Positions 1 to 7,928 of a stretch of 32,739 bases of DNA are shown here, in pieces. Under the pieces are notes generated by a model. The model did no database searches, was not told the origin of the DNA, and was given only the letters and a program-made list of their open reading frames with translations. Within the stretch, counting starts at the first letter, position 1. Each line of letters starts with the position of its first letter. Origin of the DNA: Tissierellia bacterium (GTDB lineage Bacteria > Bacillota > Clostridia > Tissierellales > Tepidimicrobiaceae); assembly GCA_012728075.1 (NCBI GenBank), contig JAAYFV010000157.1, positions 1 to 32,739 of the forward strand. Direction: 5' to 3'. A program made the position numbers and the translations under genes.

Positions 1-29
1 AAAAGTATCTTTGCCGTAAGTGTAATCAC
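1..29 (-). CDS. Possible start of a gene running off the left edge
   Basis: A GTG codon at 27-29 is preceded by AAGGAG (37-42) at a 7-base spacing on the minus strand. The frame reads V/M-I-T-L-T-A-K-I-L and leaves the window open. It lies just beyond the terminator of the aldehyde oxidoreductase gene. Genes for small ThiS/MoaD-like proteins often follow AOR genes, and this start would not contradict that, but nine codons cannot identify a family. It could also be chance. Confidence 0.25.
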
Positions 30-138
30 TAATTTGCTCCTTATAGACCAGCGTCTAAAAAGGTGCCCAAATACCCTTGTTATGTTAGTATATAACTATG
101 GACACAAAAAACAAAACCTTTAATATCTCTAATCAAAC

Positions 139-159
139 AAGGTCACCAATGGTGACCTT
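139..159 (-). terminator. Terminator after the aldehyde oxidoreductase gene
   Basis: A perfect 9-bp stem (AAGGTCACC, three-base loop, GGTGACCTT) begins 6 bases beyond the stop codon. On the minus strand it is followed by GTTTGATT, a short and imperfect T-rich tail. Confidence 0.65.
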
Positions 160-164
160 AATAA

Positions 165-2051
165 CTACATAGTTAACCAGCCTAAAGATAATCTTTTTAA
201 AGTTCCCTCCGTTGGGTTGCCAGTTTTCTTATCCCAACCTGCTATTTCATAATACAATTCTTTTGATTTTTCATATTTTTCTCTATCTAAAGCCACTCCT
301 TTAGAAGGTCCATCTTTAAAAGGTTCAAATAATCTTTCAGGTAAAGTATCATCTTCTTTGGTAAATCCTTCTCTAGCATTGAAATGCCTCATCATATTTA
401 TCTTTCTCTCACCTATTTCCATAAGCTCATAAAGGGAAGTATCCCAGTCTATACCATATTTAGCTAATGAAATTAAATCCTTTGGCCCATATAAAGCTGC
501 AACTCCCCATAGAAATTGACATAGGGATAATGTATCTATAGTAGATTCAAGACATTGAGTATTAAAAGCAAACCTAGTCTTCTCATCGTCTAATTCAAAA
601 TTGTCATCATACCCCTTATAAATTCCTATCATGGCTAGGTTCTTCCTTGCCTGACTTTCTGGAGGTAATGTAAGAACTGAGTCATGTTCTGAAGATTGAT
701 GATCAGCTCCAAAAGGATTTACTGCATATATTAGCCCTAAGGAAGGTTTATACTGAGGCATATGGGCAGGTAATTCTTGCTTCTTTACACTCATACTATA
801 TTTCTCAGCACCCTTACCTATTTTCTGTGCTGCTCTATAGCTTCCTTCTGCTAATATATTCCCTATCCCTTCTCTTTTCCCAATTTTTTCTATTAATTCA
901 ATTAATACTTCATCATTTCCAAAGGTCAGTTCTAATCCATCTGTATCTTCCTTGGTCAATATTCCCTCTTCAAAACATTCCATGGCAAAGGATATGGTAG
1001 CACCACAGGATATAGTATCTAATCCATACATATTACATAATTGGTTTGCAATTGCAACAGTTTCCAAATTAGTAATGCCACAATAAGAACCTAGTGCTGC
1101 TGCTGTTTCATATTCGGGTCCACCATATAGAGGGTCAACTTTTCCTTCTATTTCTACTACCCTTTTACACCTTACCGGGCAGGCATAACAAGTATCTCTT
1201 TTCTTTAATATGGTTTCAGTCATAGTAGTTCCAGTGATATTTTCTGCTCCTTCAGGAAAATATCCAGATATCCAATTCCTAGTAGCTAAAAATCCATTTT
1301 TATGATGACTAATAAGACCTCTATTGGTACCATGCTCTCCTAATTGCTGTAATCCATGGTTATTATTAAATCTATCTACCCCTTCTCTAGCTAATGTTTT
1401 GAAATTTTCTTCATCAGCCGGTTTAAGGCCTAATTTCTTCTTTACAACTACGGCTTTTAAATTTTTAGAACCCATTACTGCTCCTGTGCCATTTCTACCG
1501 TTGGCCCTATTACACATATTTATTATATTTGCAAACTTTACTAAATTTTCACCTCCAGGTCCAATTTGAGCTATATCTATATCCTCTATACCTAAATCCT
1601 CTCTTATCAATCTTTCTGCCTCTCCGGTAACTTCCCCCCATATATTTGAAGCGTCTTTCAACTCTATTTCATCACCATCTATGTATAAATACACTGGTTT
1701 TTCTGCCTTCCCCTTAAACACTAAAGCATTCCAACCATTTCCCTTCAAATAAGCAGGGAAAAAACCTCCAGCCTGACTATCCCCTATACCATTGGTTAAT
1801 GGGCTTTTAGTAGTTACAGTTATCCTATTAGCCCCCGCTATAGGAAGCCCTGTAAATGGAGAAACAGATAAAACTAGAACATTATCTGGCGAAAGGGGAT
1901 CCACCTTTGGTTTTAACTCTTTTAATAATATATAGGTACCTAGAGCAGAACCGCCTGGATAGAGTCTATGGGTTTCTCCATCTAATATAATCTTCTTAAT
2001 AGTACCCTTAGTTAAATCCACTTCTAAAATATTTGCATTTGGAAAATTCAT
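165..2051 (-). CDS. aor: Tungsten-containing aldehyde:ferredoxin oxidoreductase
   Basis: The product oxidises aldehydes to carboxylic acids, or runs in reverse, with ferredoxin as electron carrier. It should bind a tungsto-bispyranopterin cofactor and one [4Fe-4S] cluster in the cytoplasm. The 628 residues match the family length. Cluster ligands are visible as C288-x2-C291-x3-C295 (DTCYACPVRC) and a distant C511 (DTLSLCQF). The cofactor-site motif GPEYET is at 311-316 and a GADHQ motif with His451 lies later. The ATG at 2049-2051 has AGGAGGT upstream at good spacing. It is a single-gene unit with its own terminator, facing the same way as gdhA. Next to a 2-oxo-acid oxidoreductase operon it probably handles aldehydes formed from amino acids; the substrate range is inferred. 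Confidence 0.93.
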   Translation of the reverse strand: MNFPNANILEVDLTKGTIKKIILDGETHRLYPGGSALGTYILLKELKPKVDPLSPDNVLVLSVSPFTGLPIAGANRITVTTKSPLTNGIGDSQAGGFFPAYLKGNGWNALVFKGKAEKPVYLYIDGDEIELKDASNIWGEVTGEAERLIREDLGIEDIDIAQIGPGGENLVKFANIINMCNRANGRNGTGAVMGSKNLKAVVVKKKLGLKPADEENFKTLAREGVDRFNNNHGLQQLGEHGTNRGLISHHKNGFLATRNWISGYFPEGAENITGTTMTETILKKRDTCYACPVRCKRVVEIEGKVDPLYGGPEYETAAALGSYCGITNLETVAIANQLCNMYGLDTISCGATISFAMECFEEGILTKEDTDGLELTFGNDEVLIELIEKIGKREGIGNILAEGSYRAAQKIGKGAEKYSMSVKKQELPAHMPQYKPSLGLIYAVNPFGADHQSSEHDSVLTLPPESQARKNLAMIGIYKGYDDNFELDDEKTRFAFNTQCLESTIDTLSLCQFLWGVAALYGPKDLISLAKYGIDWDTSLYELMEIGERKINMMRHFNAREGFTKEDDTLPERLFEPFKDGPSKGVALDREKYEKSKELYYEIAGWDKKTGNPTEGTLKRLSLGWLTM

Positions 2052-2070
2052 GCCTACACCTCCTAAATAG

Positions 2071-2292
2071 TTATGTACTTGTGATATAGCACCATAATAT
2101 TATTCTTTTATCTTTTTTTATAGCAAAATTAAGACATTCCCTATTATCAGTATGAGCTAATAGATTGCGGTTTTCTAGCATATCCATCCACACCTCTACA
2201 TCTTGAATAATTTCATAGTGAAAGGCAGATTTTATTATTTCTCTTGGAAATTTGACTATATCAATTATATTCCCCCAAGATTTATAATCAAA
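2071..2292 (-). pseudogene. Decayed HEPN-type (HI0074-like) nucleotidyltransferase partner
   Basis: Reading the minus strand between stops at 2293-2295 and 2071-2073 gives about 73 codons. They contain FPREIIKSAF, then QDVEVWMDMLENRNLLAH. This matches the C-terminal half of the HI0074/HEPN family that partners MNT minimal nucleotidyltransferases in toxin-antitoxin modules (usual pattern: SPRD-I-x-A, then W-x-x-M-L-x-x-RN-x-x-x-H). The RNxxxH motif (RNLLAH) is intact. There is no usable start codon with a ribosome site, a TAA interrupts the frame at the expected mid-protein point, and the tail after RNLLAHTD departs from the family. No MNT partner is visible in the rest of the gap. I read it as a relic; the family call rests on motif memory only. 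Confidence 0.55.
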
Positions 2293-2555
2293 TTATCTAT
2301 TATAGTGATTATTATAGTACCCCAATATAGTCTATACAAAACAAAAATAAATAAAATCTCAGATGTAGATTCTGTGCCCATCCGAGTACTATTAACTCTA
2401 CTAACAATCAATAATCACATTTATCTACTTTCTGAATAATTCCTTCAAATATGGATAAATTTGTCCATTTTTTTGCTACCAATTAATTGTCTAATGTGTT
2501 CCCTTTTCTTGTTTTTAGTGATCTTGTTTTTATGCAAAAAATACCTTTTTTTGAT

Positions 2556-2617
2556 ATTTTTCGTCTTTGTTATTCCTTGACTATAGTTATAACATGATAA
2601 AAACAAAGATGAAAAAT
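2556..2617. repeat. 16-bp inverted repeat upstream of the gdhA terminator
   Basis: The left arm ATTTTTCGTCTTTGTT (2556-2571) pairs with AACAAAGATGAAAAAT (2602-2617). There is one non-Watson-Crick position, which would be G-U in RNA. About 30 bases separate the arms. No gene is attached to it. It could be a structured RNA, a mobile-element remnant or a protein site. Confidence 0.5.
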
Positions 2618-2627
2618 CAAACATAAA

Positions 2628-2656
2628 AAATAGGACGGTAAAAAACCGTCCTATTT
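2628..2656 (-). terminator. Rho-independent terminator of gdhA
   Basis: A 12-bp perfect stem (core TAGGACGGT / ACCGTCCTA, 2631-2639 and 2645-2653) encloses an A5 loop. On the minus strand the stem ends in a TTTT run. It begins 15 bases past the gdhA stop. Confidence 0.9.
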
Positions 2657-2670
2657 ATCCCCATTTTATA

Positions 2671-3936
2671 TTAATACCATCCTCTTAATTTCATTACATC
2701 AGCAATTTTTTTAACTGATAACATATAAGCTGCTTCTCTTATTGTAACATCATACTCTTCTTTTAATGCCCAAATATCATTAAAAGCTTTGACCATTTCT
2801 ACTTCTTGCTTTTCTTCTACTTCTTTTTCACTCCAATAGTATCCATATAGATTTTGTACCCATTCGAAATAGGATACTGTGACCCCTCCTGCATTTGTTA
2901 ATATGTCTGGTGTTACTGGAATTCCCCTTTTATTAAGTACTTCATCAGCCTCTGGAGTTATTGGTCCATTGGCTGCTTCACATATCAATTTGGTATTTAC
3001 TTTTTCTGCTACTTCAGCTGTAATGGCATTTTCTAAAGCAGCTGGTATAAGTATATCCACTTCTAATTTCCAAAACTCATCAAGGGAAATCTGTTTAGCT
3101 TTTGGATAGCCAACCAAATTTTTATGCTCATCCATATAAGCTTTTAGATCCTCAAAATCTAAACCATCTTCGTTGTATAGTGCATAAGTTCCAATTGATG
3201 GTGTCCACTCACCTATAGCTACAATCTTAGCCCCTTGACGTTGTACATTCTTAACAGTATAAGAGCCAACATTTCCAAAACCTTGTACTGCTACTTTTGC
3301 GCCTTCTATTTCTATACCAAATTTTTTAGCTGCTTCCCTAGTAATAACAGATACTCCAAAACCTGTAGCTTCATTTCTTCCTTCAGAACCCCCCCATGCA
3401 ACTGGTTTGCCAGTTAAAACTCCGAGAGAGGATTCACCAGCTAATTTATTATATTCATCTGCCATCCAAGCCATTACTTGTCCATTGCTCCCAACGTCTG
3501 GAGCGGGTATATCAATTTTTTCTCCTAAATACTTGTGCAATCCTTGTATATAACCTCTAGACAACCTCTCCAATTCCCCTTGAGATAAACTTTGAGGGTC
3601 TACTTTAATACCCCCTTTTCCTCCACCATAAGGTACACCCATAACCCCACATTTAAAAGTCATCCATACGGATAGGGCTTTTACTTCATCAGGATTTACT
3701 CCTGGATGGAATCTAATCCCACCTTTACCAGGTCCTATAGCATCGTTGTGTACAGCTCTGTAACCCTTAAACACCTTAGTAGTACCATCATCCATCTTAA
3801 CTGGTATAGATATTTCAATCATTCGTTGGGGCTCTTTTAATATCTCATATACTGCGGGATCCAATCCTAAAGCATCACAAGCAGCCTTAACTTGTTTTTG
3901 TGCACTCTCTAATGGGTTTAAACTTTCTTTTGCCAT
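2671..3936 (-). CDS. gdhA: NAD(P)-dependent glutamate dehydrogenase
   Basis: The enzyme converts glutamate to 2-oxoglutarate and ammonia. In fermenters it normally runs in this catabolic direction with NAD. The 421 residues form the ELFV dehydrogenase fold. The substrate and catalytic lysines K71 (GPGKGGIRFHP), K95 and K107 (GGGKGGI) and catalytic D147 (PAPDVGSNG) show the spacing known from hexameric clostridial GDH. A Rossmann motif QGFGNVGS is at 218-225. The ATG at 3934-3936 follows GGGAGGTAG. It lies 166 bp after buk, behind its own probable promoter. Beside an aminotransferase and 2-oxo-acid oxidoreductase operon, it would regenerate the 2-oxoglutarate that accepts amino groups. NAD versus NADP preference is not clear from sequence. 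Confidence 0.95.
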   Translation of the reverse strand: MAKESLNPLESAQKQVKAACDALGLDPAVYEILKEPQRMIEISIPVKMDDGTTKVFKGYRAVHNDAIGPGKGGIRFHPGVNPDEVKALSVWMTFKCGVMGVPYGGGKGGIKVDPQSLSQGELERLSRGYIQGLHKYLGEKIDIPAPDVGSNGQVMAWMADEYNKLAGESSLGVLTGKPVAWGGSEGRNEATGFGVSVITREAAKKFGIEIEGAKVAVQGFGNVGSYTVKNVQRQGAKIVAIGEWTPSIGTYALYNEDGLDFEDLKAYMDEHKNLVGYPKAKQISLDEFWKLEVDILIPAALENAITAEVAEKVNTKLICEAANGPITPEADEVLNKRGIPVTPDILTNAGGVTVSYFEWVQNLYGYYWSEKEVEEKQEVEMVKAFNDIWALKEEYDVTIREAAYMLSVKKIADVMKLRGWY

Positions 3937-4034
3937 AAATACTACCTCCCTTGATTTGTTAGTGAAAACCTTTTCAATTAAATCCTATTTTCAATTTTAT
4001 ACTATACTTTGTGATTTTTTTAATTACCACATTT

Positions 4035-4063
4035 ATTTTATCATTGGACTAGCATAAGTTCAA
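4035..4063 (-). promoter_or_regulatory. Probable gdhA promoter
   Basis: On the minus strand TTGAAC (4058-4063) and TAAAAT (4035-4040) are separated by exactly 17 bases, giving a leader of about 90 bases. The -35 region sits in an imperfect dyad (TTGGACT, 6 bases, AGTTCAA). It shares the 9-mer TAAGTTCAA (plus-strand reading) with the iorA -35 region. A small TGAAAA-CC-TTTTCA dyad (3963-3976) lies in the leader. Confidence 0.5.
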
Positions 4064-4102
4064 GTATAACTAAGGATAATTAGGCTTTCTATCCTAGTAC
4101 TA

Positions 4103-5170
4103 TTATTCAGTATACTCTCTAGCTTTTTCTTCGCCTCTTAACACCCTTAAAATTCCATAAGCTAAGGATTCCATTTCATTTTCTCCTGGCATTATTTCAA
4201 CTGGTGCAATATATTCTACACGCTTTTTAATCCATGAAGTAATCATTTTAGAATATGCAATTCCACCTGTTAGAATAATTAAATCTACATTGCCTTCTAC
4301 CACAGTTGAAAGTTCTCCTATACCTTTAGCAACCTGATAAGCCATAGCTTCATATATAAGTTTAGCTTTTTCATCACCATTTTCAATCATCTTCTCAACT
4401 TCCCTAGCATCTAATGTACCTAGATAGGCTTTTAATCCACCATTTCCCCTTAATTTTTTAAGCATGGTAACTTTATCATACTTTCCTGAATAACATAATT
4501 CAATAAGTTCTCTACAAGGTACCCTGCCTGCCCTTTCTGGTGAAAAAGGTCCTTCATCATCAGAGATAATATCCACAATTCGACCTTTTTCATGAACATT
4601 CAAGGATATCCCACCACCTAAATGAGCAACTACAATATTCATATCTTGATATTTTTTCCCATATTTTTTAGCTGCTTTTATGGCCATAGCTCTAGTATTT
4701 AATACATGACAAGTACTTGTCCTCTCTATCTCTGACATGCCAGAGATCCTTGCTATATCATGTAATTCATCAGTTCTTACCGAATCATATATATATGCTT
4801 TAACTCCAGCATCTTTTGCTATTGCATATGCAATAGGCGCCCCCAAGTTTGAAGCATGTTCCATAACAGGTCTATTTTTAAGGGTATCAAGCATACTTTC
4901 ATTTACTATATAAGCACCAGATTTTACTCGGGGAAGCATACCTCCTCTTCCTACTACAGCAGACAATTCTTTAATATTTAAATCCTTCTCTTCTAAAAAT
5001 GACAATACCAAATCTTTTCTCATCTCATATTGCCCTTGTACATTTTCAAATTTCTCTATGACTTCAATAGGGTGTTCTAAGGTTTCGGTAAAAACTTCTC
5101 TTTCATCTTCATATAATGCTATTTTTGTTGAAGTTGAACCTGGATTAATAGCCAATATCTTGTAGCTCAT
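4103..5170 (-). CDS. buk: Butyrate kinase family (acyl phosphate:ADP phosphotransferase)
   Basis: The product makes ATP and a free acid from butyryl phosphate or another short or branched acyl phosphate. It belongs to the acetokinase (ASKHA) family: the first phosphate-binding motif is INPGSTSTK near the N-terminus, and HLGGGISLNVHEKGR and SDDEGPFSPERAG follow mid-protein. The length (about 355 residues) is normal. Two ATG codons stand in tandem (5171-5173 and 5168-5170). AGGAG is 4 bases from the first and 7 from the second, so I take the second. It is the last gene of the iorA-iorB-ptb-aminotransferase-buk operon, 30 bases after the aminotransferase. That context suggests the acyl group comes from 2-oxo-acid oxidation rather than from butyrate synthesis (inference). 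Confidence 0.93.
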   Translation of the reverse strand: MSYKILAINPGSTSTKIALYEDEREVFTETLEHPIEVIEKFENVQGQYEMRKDLVLSFLEEKDLNIKELSAVVGRGGMLPRVKSGAYIVNESMLDTLKNRPVMEHASNLGAPIAYAIAKDAGVKAYIYDSVRTDELHDIARISGMSEIERTSTCHVLNTRAMAIKAAKKYGKKYQDMNIVVAHLGGGISLNVHEKGRIVDIISDDEGPFSPERAGRVPCRELIELCYSGKYDKVTMLKKLRGNGGLKAYLGTLDAREVEKMIENGDEKAKLIYEAMAYQVAKGIGELSTVVEGNVDLIILTGGIAYSKMITSWIKKRVEYIAPVEIMPGENEMESLAYGILRVLRGEEKAREYTE

Positions 5171-5200
5171 CATAGGTCTCCTTTCTTCCTTATAAAATAT

Positions 5201-6301
5201 TTATTTGTTTAATACCGCTTTAAGTTCAGTTATAAATTTCTCCGTTTGCTCTACGGTTCCAGTACTAACCCTAAGCCAATTATCCCATCCCCATAGGTAT
5301 CCTGGTCTTATTATTACTCCTCTTTTCATTAGCTCTTCAAATGCAATCTTTGAGCTAGTTCCAATATTAACCCATGTAAAATTAGCATTGGATTTTACAT
5401 ATTCAAGCCCTAAGCTATCGAAGAATTCCTCCATCATCTCTAAAGATTTATAATTTAATTTAACTGTTTTATCAATATGCTCTTGGTCTTCTAATGCTGC
5501 TAAAGCTGCAACTTGAGCAAGTCTGTTGACATTAAACACACCTTTAACTTTACTCATTTCTGTAGCAATCTCCTTTGATGTAAGGGCAAAGCCTACACGT
5601 ACAGCTGCTAAACCACTTACTTTGGAAAAAGTTCTTAAAATAATAGTATTTGGTCTTTTATTTAATATTTCCAAAGTTTCAGGATAATCTGGATTAACCC
5701 TAGCAAAATCATAATATGCTTCATCAAATACAATAACTATATCCTCTGGCACATTGTCAACTAGATAATTGATCTCTTCTCTTGTCATTATATTGGGTAT
5801 AGGATTATTTGGATTACATACATATATTAATTTAGTCTTATCATTTATATTCTCAACAAAAGCTTCAAAATCATGTTTGTAATCTTCTGTAAGAGGAATT
5901 TCCACTGGTACTCCTCCCATATGAGTTACACTATTAGAGTATATATTAAAAGTTGTATCAGCCATAATTGCTTCATCGTCAGTATTTATAAAAGTCTGAG
6001 CAATTATTCTTAATACCTGCTCACCCCCGTTCCCTATAACTATGTTTTCATAATCTAATCCATATTTTTTAGCTAATGCATGTCTTAATTCCATGGCTCC
6101 AGCATCAGGATAAACATTTAAATTTTTTAATTCATTTTTTACAGCTTCAACAGCCTTTGGAGATGGTCCTAGTTGGTTTTCATTAGATGCTAACTTTACA
6201 ACATCTGTCAAACCATATTCCTTTTGTACCTCCTCTACAGGTTTCCCAGGTACATAAGGTTGTAACTTTGATAATTCATTTCTAAATAGACTTTTTGACA
6301 T
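5201..6301 (-). CDS. HisC-like class I/II aminotransferase
   Basis: A PLP-dependent aminotransferase of 366 residues, most like histidinol-phosphate/aromatic aminotransferases. The N-terminal [12 protein letters not shown], the PLP lysine K227 in RTFSK, R235 in RVGF and the carboxylate-binding R344 (LRVSTG) are in place. The usual HisC stretch NPNNPTGT reads NPNNPIPN (163-170), a clear departure. There are no other histidine-biosynthesis genes here. It lies inside the operon between ptb and buk, downstream of iorAB, so a catabolic role feeding 2-oxo acids (aromatic or branched-chain) to IorAB is more likely than histidine synthesis. The ATG at 6299-6301 is preceded by AAGGAGA. Substrate is inferred. 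Confidence 0.85.
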   Translation of the reverse strand: MSKSLFRNELSKLQPYVPGKPVEEVQKEYGLTDVVKLASNENQLGPSPKAVEAVKNELKNLNVYPDAGAMELRHALAKKYGLDYENIVIGNGGEQVLRIIAQTFINTDDEAIMADTTFNIYSNSVTHMGGVPVEIPLTEDYKHDFEAFVENINDKTKLIYVCNPNNPIPNIMTREEINYLVDNVPEDIVIVFDEAYYDFARVNPDYPETLEILNKRPNTIILRTFSKVSGLAAVRVGFALTSKEIATEMSKVKGVFNVNRLAQVAALAALEDQEHIDKTVKLNYKSLEMMEEFFDSLGLEYVKSNANFTWVNIGTSSKIAFEELMKRGVIIRPGYLWGWDNWLRVSTGTVEQTEKFITELKAVLNK

Positions 6302-6365
6302 ATTATCATTCTCCTTTTCAATTTAATATATGAATAATAATAACTTTAATATATAATCTTTAATA

Positions 6366-7268
6366 TTAAACTGCAGCTGCAGATAATACTAAAGATAAGT
6401 ATTTTTCTTCTGTCGAAGAACCTCTAGATGTTAATACAACAGGAGCTTTTGCTCCAACAATAAATCCTGCCATCTTAGAATTACCTGAATATATAAGGGA
6501 TTTTGCCAAAATATTACCTACTGTTATATTAGAAGCTAATAATATATCTACATCTCCAGCAACGGGACTATTAAAACCTTTTACCTCTGCAGATTCCTTG
6601 TTTATCGATAGATCATAAGATATTGGGCCTTCTATGATACAATTTTTTATTTCTCCATTTTGATTCATCTTCTTTAATTCTGCTCCATCTACTGTTTCTG
6701 GCATCTTTGGATTAACGTTCTCTACTGCTGCTAAAACTCCAATCTTCGGTTTTTTATAACCAAGGGATAGCATAACATCTACTGCATTTTCTATTATCTT
6801 CCTTTTTTCTTCAAGATCAGGATACATAACCATACCCCCATCAGTAATAACCAATAATTTATGGTAAGTAGGTACTTCTAAAATTGCAAAATGTGACATA
6901 AGTTTATCTGTTCTAATTCCTTTTTCTTTATCAACAACAGCTTTTAAAAGATCGGCAGTTTGGATTTTCCCTTTCATTATAAAATCAGCTTCACCCATAT
7001 TTACCAATTCAACAGATTTATAAGCAGCAGCTCTTTCATCTTTCACATCTATAATAAATTCATCATTAATAGAATGATCTTTTTTGTATAAAATTTCACT
7101 TATTTTCTTCTTGTTCCCAATAAGTATAGGATCTATAATTCCTTCTTCATTAGCTTTAAATATCGCTTCTAAAGTATGTGTATCTTCAGCAACTACTACT
7201 GCTACTTTTCTTCTTCTCTCAAATTTGCTAACTTTTTTTATTAATTGCTCAAAATTATTAATCGTCAT
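6366..7268 (-). CDS. ptb: Phosphate butyryltransferase family
   Basis: The enzyme exchanges CoA for phosphate on butyryl-CoA or related acyl-CoAs, making the acyl phosphate used by Buk. The 300 residues fit the PTA/PTB family. The body shows EVPTYHKLLVITDGGM, then GFNSPVAGDVDILLASNI and a C-terminal SRGSSTEEKYLS. The ATG at 7266-7268 follows AAGGAGAGGG. It is third in the operon, 83 bases after iorB, and a strong hairpin lies in that gap. Close relatives accept valeryl, isobutyryl and isovaleryl-CoA; acceptance of arylacetyl-CoA is possible but not shown by sequence. Confidence 0.93.
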   Translation of the reverse strand: MTINNFEQLIKKVSKFERRRKVAVVVAEDTHTLEAIFKANEEGIIDPILIGNKKKISEILYKKDHSINDEFIIDVKDERAAAYKSVELVNMGEADFIMKGKIQTADLLKAVVDKEKGIRTDKLMSHFAILEVPTYHKLLVITDGGMVMYPDLEEKRKIIENAVDVMLSLGYKKPKIGVLAAVENVNPKMPETVDGAELKKMNQNGEIKNCIIEGPISYDLSINKESAEVKGFNSPVAGDVDILLASNITVGNILAKSLIYSGNSKMAGFIVGAKAPVVLTSRGSSTEEKYLSLVLSAAAV

Positions 7269-7296
7269 AATCCCTCTCCTTATGAAAGTTTAATCA

Positions 7297-7333
7297 ATTG
7301 TTCAGTAAGAAATGCAGATTCTTACTGAACAAT
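7297..7333 (-). other. 15-bp perfect hairpin inside the operon, between iorB and ptb
   Basis: ATTGTTCAGTAAGAA (7297-7311) and its exact reverse complement (7319-7333) flank a 7-base loop. No T-run follows on either strand, so a simple terminator is unlikely. An RNA processing or stabilising element is a better guess. It lies between the iorB stop and the ptb ribosome site. Confidence 0.75.
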
Positions 7334-7351
7334 CTATTTTATAAAAAATAA

Positions 7352-7927
7352 CTATACAGCATCCATTCCTCTCTGAAATGCTTTAAGGTTTATATCAACA
7401 AATTTTTCTTTTACATTGTCTTTTATTGCCTTTTCCCAGTCAATATCTGATAAATCCATTGCTTTAACTAATGCCCCAAGTAATACAATATTCATAACCT
7501 TCATATTTCCTAGTTCCTCCGCTATATTTGCTGCATTTATTACGCTAGTATTAGATTTACTTTTAATAATATCTATTACTCCCTCTGGATAATCTTCTTT
7601 TCCCATAAGTATTGGAGCTGAAGGAATCTTATAATCGTTCACCACAACTTTACCATTAGGTTTTAAATATTCTAACCATCTTAAAGCTTCCATAGCTTCA
7701 AAAGAAACTAATACATCTGCTTCTCCTCTACCAATAATAGGTGAAAAAACTTCATCTCCATACCTTACTTGGGTAGAAACACTTCCCCCTCTTTGTGCCA
7801 TACCGTGAATTTCAGACATCTTAACATCATAACCTGCTTCAACAAGTCCTGCAGATAAAATTTTACTCGCAAGAATTGTTCCTTGTCCTCCTACCCCTAC
7901 CAATAATACACTCTTTGTTTCTGCCAT
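7352..7927 (-). CDS. iorB: Indolepyruvate:ferredoxin oxidoreductase, beta subunit
   Basis: This is the gamma-domain-type subunit (2-oxo-acid oxidoreductase, POR-gamma family) that pairs with IorA to decarboxylate aryl or branched 2-oxo acids to acyl-CoA with reduction of ferredoxin. VLLVGVGGQGTILASKIL is at the N-terminus and EIHGMAQRGGSVSTQVRYG follows, both family signatures. I start it at the ATG 7925-7927, one base past the iorA stop, because AGGTGG lies 9 bases upstream. A GTG three codons earlier overlaps iorA but directly abuts the ribosome site. That gives 191 residues, usual for IorB. The one-base spacing implies translational coupling with iorA. Confidence 0.92.
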   Translation of the reverse strand: MAETKSVLLVGVGGQGTILASKILSAGLVEAGYDVKMSEIHGMAQRGGSVSTQVRYGDEVFSPIIGRGEADVLVSFEAMEALRWLEYLKPNGKVVVNDYKIPSAPILMGKEDYPEGVIDIIKSKSNTSVINAANIAEELGNMKVMNIVLLGALVKAMDLSDIDWEKAIKDNVKEKFVDINLKAFQRGMDAV

Positions 7928-7928
7928 T

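Larger units (their letters stand above)
2074..2670. other. 597-base stretch without an intact gene
   Basis: Besides the HEPN relic (2071-2292) it holds a near-perfect 16-bp inverted repeat (2556-2571 with 2602-2617) and the gdhA terminator. A plus-strand open frame at 2203-2439 has no ribosome site, lies partly antisense to the relic, and looks accidental. The stretch is AT-rich and reads as decayed accessory DNA between two metabolic genes. Confidence 0.6.

Noticed and set aside
2359-2406. Stretch whose complement reads like a fragment of 5S rRNA (CTGTGCCCATCCGAG)
   Set aside because: Only about 15 bases resemble the 5S loop region, flanking bases do not fit and the secondary structure is absent.
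2203-2439. Plus-strand 78-codon open frame
   Set aside because: No ribosome site, partly antisense to the HEPN relic, AT-rich low-complexity translation.
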